Of a stretch of DNA of 5,971 nucleotides, positions 1-4,897 are shown in pieces. The stretch lies in contig WQZR01000061.1 in assembly GCA_009780625.1 (NCBI GenBank), forward strand, positions 1-5,971, written 5' to 3'. The first letter of the stretch is position 1. Every line of letters starts with the position of its first letter. The notes under the pieces were generated by a model, which was given only the letters and a program-made list of their open reading frames with translations, had not been told where the DNA came from and did no database searches. The position numbers and the translations under genes are program-made. The stretch comes from Bacillota bacterium (GTDB taxonomy: Bacteria; Bacillota; Clostridia; Christensenellales; UBA1242).

Positions 1-713
1 AGTTCGTTTTCCAGAATTGTTTGAATATAAAAATCTATTGTCAGGTTTACATTCATTCCTGCAATTGGTGGAACATAGTGATTTATTCCAAAAGGAATGT
101 CGTGCCCGCCTGCGTCGGTTGGAACAAGGCTTCTGCCATTTGTTCCTGTCAAAAACCTGTCATAATAAAGTTCTATGCCTGTTTGCCCTGTTCCGTCTAT
201 TGTTGTATAGCCCAAAACTGAAGCCAACAAGTCGCCAAATGGATAGTACCTTTTCATGTTTTCGGTTAGATATATTCCGCTTAGCCTGTTGTTTATAATC
301 CGTTCTGCAATATGTTCTTCCACTTGTGTTTTGATTAAAACTTCGCTTGTTCTTCTATCTTGAACTTTTGCCAGTGTTTGGCTATAGTCTAGCCCGAGTT
401 CTCGGCTTAACAGTTCTGCCACTCTTGGTGCTTCTTTCACGTTTACTGCTTTTGTGTAGATATCATACATAGTTTTTGAGGCAACAAGCTGCACACCGTT
501 TCTATCGCGAATTTCTCCACGCCGTGCTTCAAGCGGAAGCCCCCTTGCCCAGTTTTCGCTTGCCTTTATTCGAAGTTCTTGACCTTCGATAAGTTGCACA
601 AAAAAGAGACGACCAAGAAGAACGCTGAAAGCAAAAGTTATTCCAAAAAACAATGCGATAAGTCTTTTTGAAAGTCCTCCAAAAGAATATGTTTTTGCTA
701 TTTTCTTTTTCAC
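1..713 (-). CDS. Class B penicillin-binding protein, N-terminal part (FtsI/SpoVD/PBP2 type), cut by window edge
   Basis: Reading the minus strand from 713 gives about 237 residues with no stop, so the gene continues past position 1. The protein would be a membrane-anchored peptidoglycan transpeptidase acting outside the cell membrane in septal, elongation or spore wall synthesis. Visible features are a basic start (MKKKIAK), one hydrophobic segment at about residues 19-41 (anchor), then the class B dimerisation-domain signature RRGEIRDRNG at about 63-72. Further on are an YYPFGDLLASVLGY block, a GQTGIELYYD...LTGTNG block, and near the cut the linker motif NVNLTIDFYIQ that precedes the transpeptidase domain. 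The catalytic SxxK, SxN and KTG motifs would lie outside the window. The start is GTG at 711-713; an in-frame TAA lies a few codons upstream and there is no good ribosome site, so the start rests on the anchor position. A perfect 12-bp palindrome (712-723) overlaps the start codon. Which of FtsI, SpoVD or PBP2 it is cannot be decided from this part. Confidence 0.9.
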   Translation of the reverse strand, partial: MKKKIAKTYSFGGLSKRLIALFFGITFAFSVLLGRLFFVQLIEGQELRIKASENWARGLPLEARRGEIRDRNGVQLVASKTMYDIYTKAVNVKEAPRVAELLSRELGLDYSQTLAKVQDRRTSEVLIKTQVEEHIAERIINNRLSGIYLTENMKRYYPFGDLLASVLGYTTIDGTGQTGIELYYDRFLTGTNGRSLVPTDAGGHDIPFGINHYVPPIAGMNVNLTIDFYIQTILENE

Positions 714-744
714 ATTTAAATGTATGAAATATGGTTAAAAATTA

Positions 745-773
745 TTGACATCTGTTGCAAAATGCTGTATTCT
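745..773 (+). promoter_or_regulatory. Sigma-A type promoter for the YigZ-family gene
   Basis: The -35 box TTGACA (745-750) is a perfect match, followed by a 17-bp spacer and a -10 box TATTCT (768-773, 4 of 6). Transcription would begin near 780. This rules out any start codon upstream of that point for the following gene and leaves a leader of only about 5 nt (ATG 785) or 20 nt (ATG 800). Confidence 0.65.
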
Positions 774-784
774 TTCACAGTATT

Positions 785-1429
785 ATGATAAACACGCTTA
801 TGAACAAAAAAGACGCATTCAAAACAATTTTACGCGACAGAAGAATCGACTTCGTTTTTGAAGACAGCCTAGTTTTCGCCGTGAGCAGATATGTTGAGAA
901 TGAAGTTCAGGCAAAGAAACAAATTGATAAAATTAGAACTGAGAACCCTAATTATTCCCTAAGTTATGTTTTGCTTCTAGATAAAGAGAAAAAACCATTT
1001 ACTTGTGACGGAAAAGAACCAAAACACACGTCATCAAAATTTATGCTAGACGAAATGAAAAAGTCTGGCATAACCAATGTTCTGATTTGCGTTCTACGCA
1101 AATTTGGTGAAATTAGACTTTCTGTTGTTGAACTTGAAAGCGTATACAAAAACGCTACAACAAAAATTCTTGAGACTTCTGGAACAACAATAAAGCAGCT
1201 TTCAACAATTATATCTTTTCAACTAGACTACACAGATGCACACACGCTTGAAGACATCGTTGAAGGCGGCGAAGTGCAAAACATAAAAATTCTGGAAACA
1301 GATTTTATGGAAGAAGTGTATTTCGAACTGGCAGTTGCAAACTCTGGTTATAAGCAAACAATGAAAGAACTTGAAGACAAGCTTGGAAAGTCAATCAAAG
1401 CAAAAATTCTTGAAACAAGATTTGAATAA
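785..1429 (+). CDS. Diverged YigZ/IMPACT (UPF0029) family protein
   Basis: About 214 residues, the usual length for YigZ (around 200-215). The family is known for an N-terminal IMPACT-like domain and a small C-terminal ferredoxin-like domain; its biochemical role in bacteria is poorly defined and it is probably cytosolic. The evidence is the central block: DGKEP at about 75-79 stands where YigZ proteins have DGEPSGTAG, and SGITNVLICVLRKFGEIRL at 94-112 matches the family pattern SGLxNVxVVVTRYFGGIKLG. Several signature residues are lost: the glycines after RYFG, the GAGGLVRAY segment (here SVVELESVYKNA) and the HNC-type motif (here SLSYVLLLD). This looks like a fast-evolving paralogue. The start is ATG 785 or ATG 800; neither has a Shine-Dalgarno sequence, and the promoter just upstream excludes earlier starts such as TTG 755. 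It is followed directly by a terminator, so it is transcribed alone. Confidence 0.75.
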   Translation: MINTLMNKKDAFKTILRDRRIDFVFEDSLVFAVSRYVENEVQAKKQIDKIRTENPNYSLSYVLLLDKEKKPFTCDGKEPKHTSSKFMLDEMKKSGITNVLICVLRKFGEIRLSVVELESVYKNATTKILETSGTTIKQLSTIISFQLDYTDAHTLEDIVEGGEVQNIKILETDFMEEVYFELAVANSGYKQTMKELEDKLGKSIKAKILETRFE

Positions 1430-1432
1430 CAA

Positions 1433-1456
1433 AAACTCGCTTACGCGAGTTTTTTT
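1433..1456. terminator. Bidirectional rho-independent terminator
   Basis: Stem AAACTCGC (1433-1440), loop TTAC, stem GCGAGTTT (1445-1452), then a run of T to 1456. It starts 3 nt after the YigZ-family stop. The flanking A-run lets it also serve the minus-strand CotF-like cluster that ends at 1482. Confidence 0.85.
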
Positions 1457-1458
1457 AG

Positions 1459-1485
1459 TGGGTCGCAAAGGTGTGCGACCCCTAC
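1459..1485 (-). repeat. Small palindromic repeat, copy A (GTAGGGGTCG...GCGACCC)
   Basis: An 8-bp inverted repeat, GGGTCGCA (1460-1467) and TGCGACCC (1474-1481), with a 6-nt loop, flanked on one side by CCTAC. Read on the minus strand it shares GTAGGGGTCG, TTTGC and GCGACCC in the same order with the sequence at 4984-5011 (copy B). The TAG inside GTAGGGG is the stop codon of the CotF-like gene. It could add to termination of that cluster, but the match to copy B inside a gene points to a repeat family. Confidence 0.6.
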
Positions 1486-1736
1486 TTTTTTTCGTGCATC
1501 ATTATTACACTCTTGAGTTCTTGGTCTGTCACATTTTTGATTGGATACATTCCGTTTTCGTTCATATAACAAAACAAATCGAATTGAAGCTTTGCAGTTG
1601 CTTCAGATGTTTTTGTCACTGTTGCACGCATGCGTGGGCAATTGGAATGTTTGATTGCCATGCCGCTTGCCGTCATTAAATCTCTAAGGTGTGCCAACAC
1701 GTCTTCTGCCATAAGTTTGTCGTTTAGAGCTCTCAT
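1482..1736 (-). CDS. CotF-like (spore coat F domain) small protein
   Basis: An 84-residue, predicted all-helical protein. The pattern near the N-terminus (LNDKLMAEDVLAHLRDLM) followed by a helix with ATAKLQFDLFCYMNENGMYP resembles coat F domains, which begin LND..M..D.L and end with a hydrophobic helix plus a YM...G.Y/W motif. Coat F proteins are small ferritin-like helical proteins associated with the spore coat in Bacillus, with many relatives of unknown location in clostridia. Its start is only 2 nt after the stop of the upstream 72-aa gene and an AAAGGTG ribosome site lies inside that gene's end, so the two are translationally coupled. The stop codon TAG lies inside a palindromic repeat, so a few C-terminal residues may have been lost by insertion. 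The family call rests on motif memory only; a role in spores is inference. Confidence 0.6.
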   Translation of the reverse strand: MRALNDKLMAEDVLAHLRDLMTASGMAIKHSNCPRMRATVTKTSEATAKLQFDLFCYMNENGMYPIKNVTDQELKSVIMMHEKK

Positions 1737-1738
1737 AT

Positions 1739-1957
1739 CTACAGCACCTTTCCAGACAATGGCTTTTTGCCAACGTCGCCTTTTAGATACGTTAGTATCG
1801 TGTTGTGGTTGGACTCGGAAACCTTGATGATTTCTTTCATCATCTTTTGTGCTTTCTTATCTGAAAACATGTCGCTATAGTGCAAAGCGACTGCTTGCAA
1901 AAGTTCTTCTTGCAAAAGAATTTCGCTCATATGTTGCAAATTTTTTATTGCTATCAT
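1739..1957 (-). CDS. Small helical protein of unknown function, coupled to the CotF-like gene
   Basis: A 72-residue protein beginning MIAIKNLQHMSEILLQEELL, apparently two amphipathic helices rich in K, E and L, with no signal peptide, membrane segment or cysteines. An AGGAGGG ribosome site lies 3-5 nt before the ATG, making this the strongest ribosome site in the cluster. It follows the zinc-ribbon gene by 39 nt and precedes the CotF-like gene by 2 nt. The sequence may be the partner of a split four-helix (CotF/ferritin-like) unit: the two small proteins together have about the helix content of one full coat F protein. That is inference from length and order; I do not recognise the family. 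Confidence 0.65.
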   Translation of the reverse strand: MIAIKNLQHMSEILLQEELLQAVALHYSDMFSDKKAQKMMKEIIKVSESNHNTILTYLKGDVGKKPLSGKVL

Positions 1958-1996
1958 AAACCCTCCTAGCGAGAGTTATTGACAACTATTAAAAAT

Positions 1997-2179
1997 TTAA
2001 CCAATCGATTTAATATCTTTTTTAGGTTCATCTTTTTTAACGAATAAGTCTATATGACCACATTTGTTACAAGAGTATGTATCAACACTCCTATATGCAA
2101 ATGTGTCGAATGTCCATGGAGCAGAGTGTCCCATCAGCGATAGTTCTTTACTTCCACAGTGTGTGCATTTTTTTTCCAT
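1997..2179 (-). CDS. Small zinc-ribbon protein
   Basis: A 60-residue protein with two CxxC knuckles, C5-x2-C8 (CTHCG) and C37-x2-C40 (CNKCGH), 28 residues apart, which should bind one zinc ion. Between them lies an aromatic-rich stretch (PWTFDTFAYRSVDTYS); the C-terminus is charged (KKDEPKKD). Proteins of this shape are common in Firmicutes and mostly uncharacterised; possible roles include nucleic-acid binding or protein contact. The start is certain: AAAGGAG lies 7 nt upstream of the ATG. It is the first gene after the promoter with the ten-base G run and probably heads a three-gene transcript with the 72-aa and CotF-like genes. Confidence 0.8.
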   Translation of the reverse strand: MEKKCTHCGSKELSLMGHSAPWTFDTFAYRSVDTYSCNKCGHIDLFVKKDEPKKDIKSIG

Positions 2180-2210
2180 ACATTTTCTCCTTTGAAAATA
2201 TCAACAGTTA

Positions 2211-2239
2211 ATTCTACCCCCCCCCCGAAAAAATGTCAA
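2211..2239 (-). promoter_or_regulatory. Promoter of the zinc-ribbon/CotF-like cluster with a poly-G spacer (candidate phase-variable promoter)
   Basis: On the minus strand the -35 box is TTGACA (2239-2234, perfect) and the -10 box is TAGAAT (2216-2211, 5 of 6). The spacer is exactly 17 bp: TTTTTTC followed by ten G. Transcription would begin near 2204, about 25 nt before the ATG at 2179, with the ribosome site between. Gain or loss of one or two G would move the spacer away from the optimum, so expression should change with tract length. The present length corresponds to the strong (ON) state. Confidence 0.7.
2217..2226. repeat. Homopolymer tract C10/G10
   Basis: Ten consecutive C on the plus strand, striking in such AT-rich DNA. 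It fills most of the spacer of the minus-strand promoter at 2211-2239. Tracts of this length are prone to slippage in replication; the exact count may also vary between reads or assemblies. Confidence 0.9.
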
Positions 2240-2251
2240 TCGAAACAATTG

Positions 2252-2268
2252 TGTCAACTCAGTTGACA
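2252..2268. promoter_or_regulatory. Perfect palindrome over the tRNA promoter -35 box (possible operator)
   Basis: TGTCAACT-C-AGTTGACA is a perfect 8-bp inverted repeat with a one-base centre. Its right arm contains the -35 box of the tRNA-Pro promoter; the left arm is a minus-strand TTGACA with no good -10 box at the right distance. It lies between two divergent promoters, so it could be an operator, or a by-product of two facing -35-like hexamers. Confidence 0.35.
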
Positions 2269-2291
2269 AAAATGCTGTTTTTGTATACAAT
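2263..2291 (+). promoter_or_regulatory. Strong sigma-A promoter of tRNA-Pro
   Basis: TTGACA (2263-2268), a 17-bp spacer and TACAAT (2286-2291, 5 of 6). Transcription would begin near 2298, about 28 nt before the mature tRNA. The near-consensus boxes fit a stable-RNA promoter. Confidence 0.8.
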
Positions 2292-2325
2292 ATACGATGT
2301 CGACATATTTGACGACAGAAGTTCT

Positions 2326-2401
2326 CGGGGCGTGGCTCAGTTGGTAGAGTGCGTGGTTTGGGACCATGAGGTCGCAGGTTCGAGCCCTGCCGCTCCGACC
2401 A
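2326..2401 (+). tRNA. tRNA-Pro (anticodon UGG)
   Basis: A complete 76-nt cloverleaf. The acceptor stem is CGGGGCG paired with CGCTCCG (one G-U pair), with discriminator A and encoded CCA at 2399-2401. The D arm is GCTC-AGTTGGTA-GAGT. The anticodon stem CGTGG/CCATG encloses loop TTTGGGA, giving anticodon TGG (reads CCN proline codons). The variable loop is AGGTC, and the T arm is GCAGG-TTCGAGC-CCTGC. The C1-G72 pair is the usual bacterial tRNA-Pro identity feature. It stands alone with its own promoter and terminator. Confidence 0.97.
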
Positions 2402-2407
2402 GAACAG

Positions 2408-2433
2408 AAAAAAACGGCGATTGCCGTTTTTTT
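2408..2433. terminator. Bidirectional terminator between tRNA-Pro and the unknown operon
   Basis: AAAAAAACGGC (2408-2418), loop GATT, GCCGTTTTTTT (2423-2433). It ends tRNA-Pro on the plus strand. Because of the symmetric A and T runs it also serves the minus-strand gene that stops at 2440. Confidence 0.85.
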
Positions 2434-2439
2434 GTTTTA

Positions 2440-2925
2440 TTAATTAAAGTTGTAGTTCACCCAAGATTCAAGGGATGCATATGTTGTAATCACGCCTGGG
2501 TTGTTATAGTCCACTTCAAACACTTTGGTCATTGGACTAGCAGCGTTGAATGCAACTCTTTTATATGGACCAATGTTTGCAAAGAACATCAAAGGTTCAG
2601 CAACGTTACACTGTGCAGCATGAAGGAATTTCTTCATGTTTTCAACTGTGCCGTATGTTTTGAAATAGTAGTTTAAGTTTGGATAATCTTTATCTACATC
2701 TGTAACAGAATAGAAAATGACATCTTTCATTTTTCCACCGTCAGTTGCGTCGTATATACTTTTAACGCTGCCTGGCATTGTTGGAAATTTTGAAACTAGA
2801 ATGTTTGAGTTTCCGCTTGGTGCTTTTTCCAAAAAATTAGGGTCCCACTTTTTTAGAGCAAGCATAAAAGCGTTCTTCAAACCGCTATCATTAAACATAC
2901 CTAGATTTACGTTCGTTGTTGCCAC
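2440..2925 (-). CDS. Protein of unknown function, third gene of an unrecognised operon
   Basis: A 161-residue protein, apparently soluble: no signal peptide, membrane segment or recognised motif. It is rich in aromatic residues (YYFKTYG, VIFYSVTDVD, SWVNYNFN at the C-terminus) and has a mixed alpha/beta look. It begins with GTG (read MATTNVNLGMF); the AGGGAGG ribosome site lies about 11 nt upstream, rather far, so the internal ATG at residue 10 is an alternative. The upstream gene's stop is 17 nt away and overlaps this ribosome site (TAAGGGAGG), which indicates coupled translation. A terminator follows directly. I do not recognise the family. Confidence 0.8.
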   Translation of the reverse strand: MATTNVNLGMFNDSGLKNAFMLALKKWDPNFLEKAPSGNSNILVSKFPTMPGSVKSIYDATDGGKMKDVIFYSVTDVDKDYPNLNYYFKTYGTVENMKKFLHAAQCNVAEPLMFFANIGPYKRVAFNAASPMTKVFEVDYNNPGVITTYASLESWVNYNFN

Positions 2926-2942
2926 GCTGTCTATAGCCTCCC

Positions 2943-3665
2943 TTAGTTATAACTTGTTGGTCCTTGGTTGCCCATTTGTTTTTGATATTGCTTTAGTTGT
3001 TCATCAAACTGTCTAAGTTGAGTGTCGATTTGGACTTTCTTTGAAGCCTCTTCTGTTTTCATTAAGTGCTCTGTGATGTCTGTGCTTCTTCCAACTGGGT
3101 TTTTAGTTCTGAAAAAGTCCATACCTTTTCCACGAACTCTTGCAATAGCCATTGTTTTTGGAGTGATTAGAGATTTTGTTGCTTCAACATATGCTGTGTC
3201 TTCTCTGTAGTTCATAAGGTCTGTGTGTGTGTGGTCCATAGCAAACTTTTCTGTCATCGCCATAAACTTTTCTTCGTTTAGACCCTCTGGAAGCCAATCG
3301 TTGCCGTTTGCTGCCGCTTGTATGATTTTGTCGATTGTTTCTTCTGTGATTACTGCGCCTTCTTGAAGTTGCATGTCAATTGCAAATTCAACCATTTTTC
3401 TTTCTGCTTGTTTTTCGTTTGAGAAGTTGTTTGCTTGGTCGCTATGCTTAACGCCCCATTTTGCTTCAAGTCTTTTGTTTACGGCAATTTTTGCAAGGCC
3501 AGCAAGAAGAAATTCATCCATCTGTTTGTTTTCTAGAATTTGCGGATGCTTGTTTTTGATATCACAAATTTTTGCTTGTGTTGCAAGCAGTCTTATTGCA
3601 TCCGCCAAATTGTGTGGATTTACTACATGTTGTGTGCTTAACTCTACGCTATATTTTTGTTGCAT
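2943..3665 (-). CDS. Protein of unknown function, second gene of an unrecognised operon
   Basis: A 240-residue, mainly helical and charged protein without signal peptide, membrane segment or cysteine motif. The first half contains an HNLADAIRLLATQAKICDIKNK-like helix and a KQAERKMVEFAIDMQ helix. After a W-containing turn (NDWLPEGLNEEKF) comes a motif VRGKGMDFFRTKNPVGRSTD at about 178-197. The last 40 residues look like a coiled coil ending in a Q-rich tail (LRQFDEQLKQYQKQMGNQG). This suggests a protein that assembles with itself or with its operon partners; that is inference. The start is firm: AAGGAG overlaps the preceding gene's stop codon (TAAGGAG), 8 nt before the ATG. A (TG)6 run at 3222-3233 lies in frame (codons for HTHT). 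Confidence 0.82.
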   Translation of the reverse strand: MQQKYSVELSTQHVVNPHNLADAIRLLATQAKICDIKNKHPQILENKQMDEFLLAGLAKIAVNKRLEAKWGVKHSDQANNFSNEKQAERKMVEFAIDMQLQEGAVITEETIDKIIQAAANGNDWLPEGLNEEKFMAMTEKFAMDHTHTDLMNYREDTAYVEATKSLITPKTMAIARVRGKGMDFFRTKNPVGRSTDITEHLMKTEEASKKVQIDTQLRQFDEQLKQYQKQMGNQGPTSYN

Positions 3666-3677
3666 TTTTCTTTCTCC

Positions 3678-4001
3678 TTATGCCCTTCTCTTTATTCTTG
3701 AAAATCTGTCGTTTGCTGGGTCTTCCCTCAACTGCTCAATGCTGATTAGGTTCCAATCAATTTCTGGGAAAAGTTTTTTTGCTTCTGCCAGTGCCTGTTC
3801 GAAAATTTTTGTTGAAAGCTCGTCTTTTTCCAAAACCTCAACAACGCTTCCGTCTGGTTGCGAAATTTTTCTTAGTTGCACAACAGGAACAACCCCACCT
3901 GGTTTGTAGTATTCTTCATAGGAAGAATGTTGCGTGAATGACGCAGGGTCTATTCTTGGTTTTGCTGAATATGATTCAACTGGTCTTTTCATAAAACTCA
4001 A
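3678..4001 (-). CDS. Protein of unknown function, first gene of an unrecognised operon
   Basis: A 107-residue protein. The N-terminal third is polar and probably disordered (SYSAKPRIDPASFTQHSSYEEYYKPGG split by prolines). The middle has a VVPVVQLRKISQ...GSVVEVLEKDE strand pair, then a helix (TKIFEQALAEAKKLFPEIDW) and a basic end (RFSRIKRRA). There are two possible starts: TTG at 4001, with AAGGA only 4 nt upstream, and ATG at 3992 (MKRPVES), for which the same site is 13 nt away. The true start could be either. The next gene begins 12 nt downstream. No family is recognised. Confidence 0.75.
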   Translation of the reverse strand: MSFMKRPVESYSAKPRIDPASFTQHSSYEEYYKPGGVVPVVQLRKISQPDGSVVEVLEKDELSTKIFEQALAEAKKLFPEIDWNLISIEQLREDPANDRFSRIKRRA

Positions 4002-4028
4002 TTCTTCCTTTTTCAGTTTATATATTTA

Positions 4029-4056
4029 AGTATAACAAATTTTAGAAAAAAAACAA
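4029..4056 (-). promoter_or_regulatory. Probable promoter of the unknown three-gene operon
   Basis: On the minus strand TGT-TATACT (-10 at 4034-4029, 5 of 6, with an extended-10 TG) is preceded by a 16-bp spacer and a weak -35 TTGTTT (4056-4051). It lies 28 nt before the first possible start codon of the operon and downstream of the preceding gene's terminator. Confidence 0.5.
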
Positions 4057-4078
4057 GACAAAAAACGAGAATTATAAT

Positions 4079-4103
4079 AAAAAAAGGTCGCAGATGATGC
4101 GAC
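4079..4103 (-). terminator. Rho-independent terminator after the C4 zinc-ribbon gene
   Basis: On the minus strand GTCGCA (4103-4098), loop TCATC, TGCGAC (4092-4087), then C and seven T down to 4079. It begins 8 nt after the stop codon at 4112 and separates this gene from the operon at 4001. Confidence 0.85.
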
Positions 4104-4111
4104 ATTTTTAA

Positions 4112-4819
4112 TTATTTTGCGATAAGAATTCTTAGACAGTTTTCGCATTCTGCATAGCCGTCTGTTTTGATTTTGTTTTGGCACACAGTTGAGATTTGTG
4201 CTGCACATGCGCTGCAAGAATCTCCTTTGATTGCCACGATTACTGGAAACACTTTCTCTTTTCTTTTTGCCATATATTTTGTTAGAAGTGCTTTGTCTTG
4301 CCCTGCTTGAAGTCCTTTTAGAGTTTCAGCAACAACCTTTGCTTGAGCTTGTGCTTCTGCTAGGAACTTTTCGTATGCTTCTTTGTTTTGTTGATAGCTT
4401 GTTCTTGCTGTGATTGCTTTCTTTTTTGATGCTTCAAATCTTGCAAGAATTTCTTCAACGTTTGTGTTTAACTCCAAAAGTTCTTTTTCAATTTTTGTAA
4501 GGTTTGCCAAAATCACATCAAGTTCGTTGTTTACTTTAATAATTTGCTCGTCTGTCAATTTGTCGATATCTAGGGCTGTAAGTTCTTTTGCTTTTTCATA
4601 GTTCTTTTCATAGTCTGCTTTAACGCTGTTGAATTTCTCAATAGCCATTCCTGCAGCTTGCTCTAGTTTTTTTGCTGTTTCTTGTGTTTGTTTAAAATCT
4701 TCTGCGTCTTTTGCAGCTTGAACTCTAAACTTGTTTGTTTCGATTTCTCTTTCGATTTTAAATAGTTTTGCGTCTTCTTGTTGATATTTTACTAAATTGA
4801 TAATTCCCGGTGTTGCCAT
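4112..4819 (-). CDS. Coiled-coil protein with C-terminal C4 zinc ribbon (zf-RING_7/CT398-like)
   Basis: 235 residues. From about 10 to 185 it is a long charged helix series rich in A, E, K and Q, as in an antiparallel coiled-coil hairpin. The C-terminal domain carries C202-x2-C205 (CSAC) and C225-x2-C228 (CENC, followed by LRIL). This order matches the bacterial CT398/HP0958-type family, in which a coiled coil precedes a C4 zinc ribbon ending CxxCgRiL. Some members act in flagellar or secretion-related processes; in Firmicutes the role is not settled, and nothing here points to flagella. The protein is probably cytosolic. The start is ATG 4819, with AGGAG about 10 nt upstream and a promoter just before. 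It is probably a single-gene transcript, closed by the hairpin at 4079-4103. Confidence 0.75.
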   Translation of the reverse strand: MATPGIINLVKYQQEDAKLFKIEREIETNKFRVQAAKDAEDFKQTQETAKKLEQAAGMAIEKFNSVKADYEKNYEKAKELTALDIDKLTDEQIIKVNNELDVILANLTKIEKELLELNTNVEEILARFEASKKKAITARTSYQQNKEAYEKFLAEAQAQAKVVAETLKGLQAGQDKALLTKYMAKRKEKVFPVIVAIKGDSCSACAAQISTVCQNKIKTDGYAECENCLRILIAK

Positions 4820-4855
4820 GAATTCTGTGCTCCTAATAATTTTTTATATATGCAA

Positions 4856-4883
4856 ATTATAACATGTTTAAACGATATTGCAA
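4856..4883 (-). promoter_or_regulatory. Promoter of the C4 zinc-ribbon gene
   Basis: On the minus strand a perfect TATAAT (4861-4856) with an extended-10 TG (TGTTATAAT), a 16-bp spacer, and -35 TTGCAA (4883-4878, 4 of 6). It begins 15 nt beyond the recX stop; no terminator is visible in between, so readthrough from rpoD-recX is also possible. Confidence 0.7.
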
Positions 4884-4897
4884 GTAGGTTTTCCGCC

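Noticed and set aside
17..298. Plus-strand 93-aa and 66-aa open frames
   Set aside because: They are antisense to the clearly conserved penicillin-binding protein coding region.
755..784. Upstream TTG start giving ten extra residues to the YigZ-family protein
   Set aside because: The extension covers the -10 box and likely transcription start, and the family needs no such extension.
1979..1984. TTGACA on the plus strand as a promoter
   Set aside because: There is no -10 box at the right distance and no plus-strand gene downstream.
2326..2401. tRNA-Pro as an integration site of a mobile element
   Set aside because: No integrase and no repeat of the tRNA 3' end is seen in the window.
2233..2676. 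Plus-strand 147-aa open frame
   Set aside because: It runs through a promoter, the tRNA-Pro gene and a terminator, and then antisense to the gene at 2440-2925.
3222..3233. (TG)6 run as a coding phase-variation switch
   Set aside because: Six dinucleotide units are short for frequent slippage, and the codons (HTHT) fit the protein.
3373..3909. Plus-strand 178-aa open frame spanning two minus-strand genes
   Set aside because: It is antisense across two genes and their ribosome site; the sequence has the hydrophobic, F- and S-rich look of a reverse shadow.
4086..4103. Third copy of the GTAGGGGTCG palindrome family
   Set aside because: It shares only GTCGCA/TGCGAC and lacks GTAGGGG; with its T run it is fully explained as a terminator.
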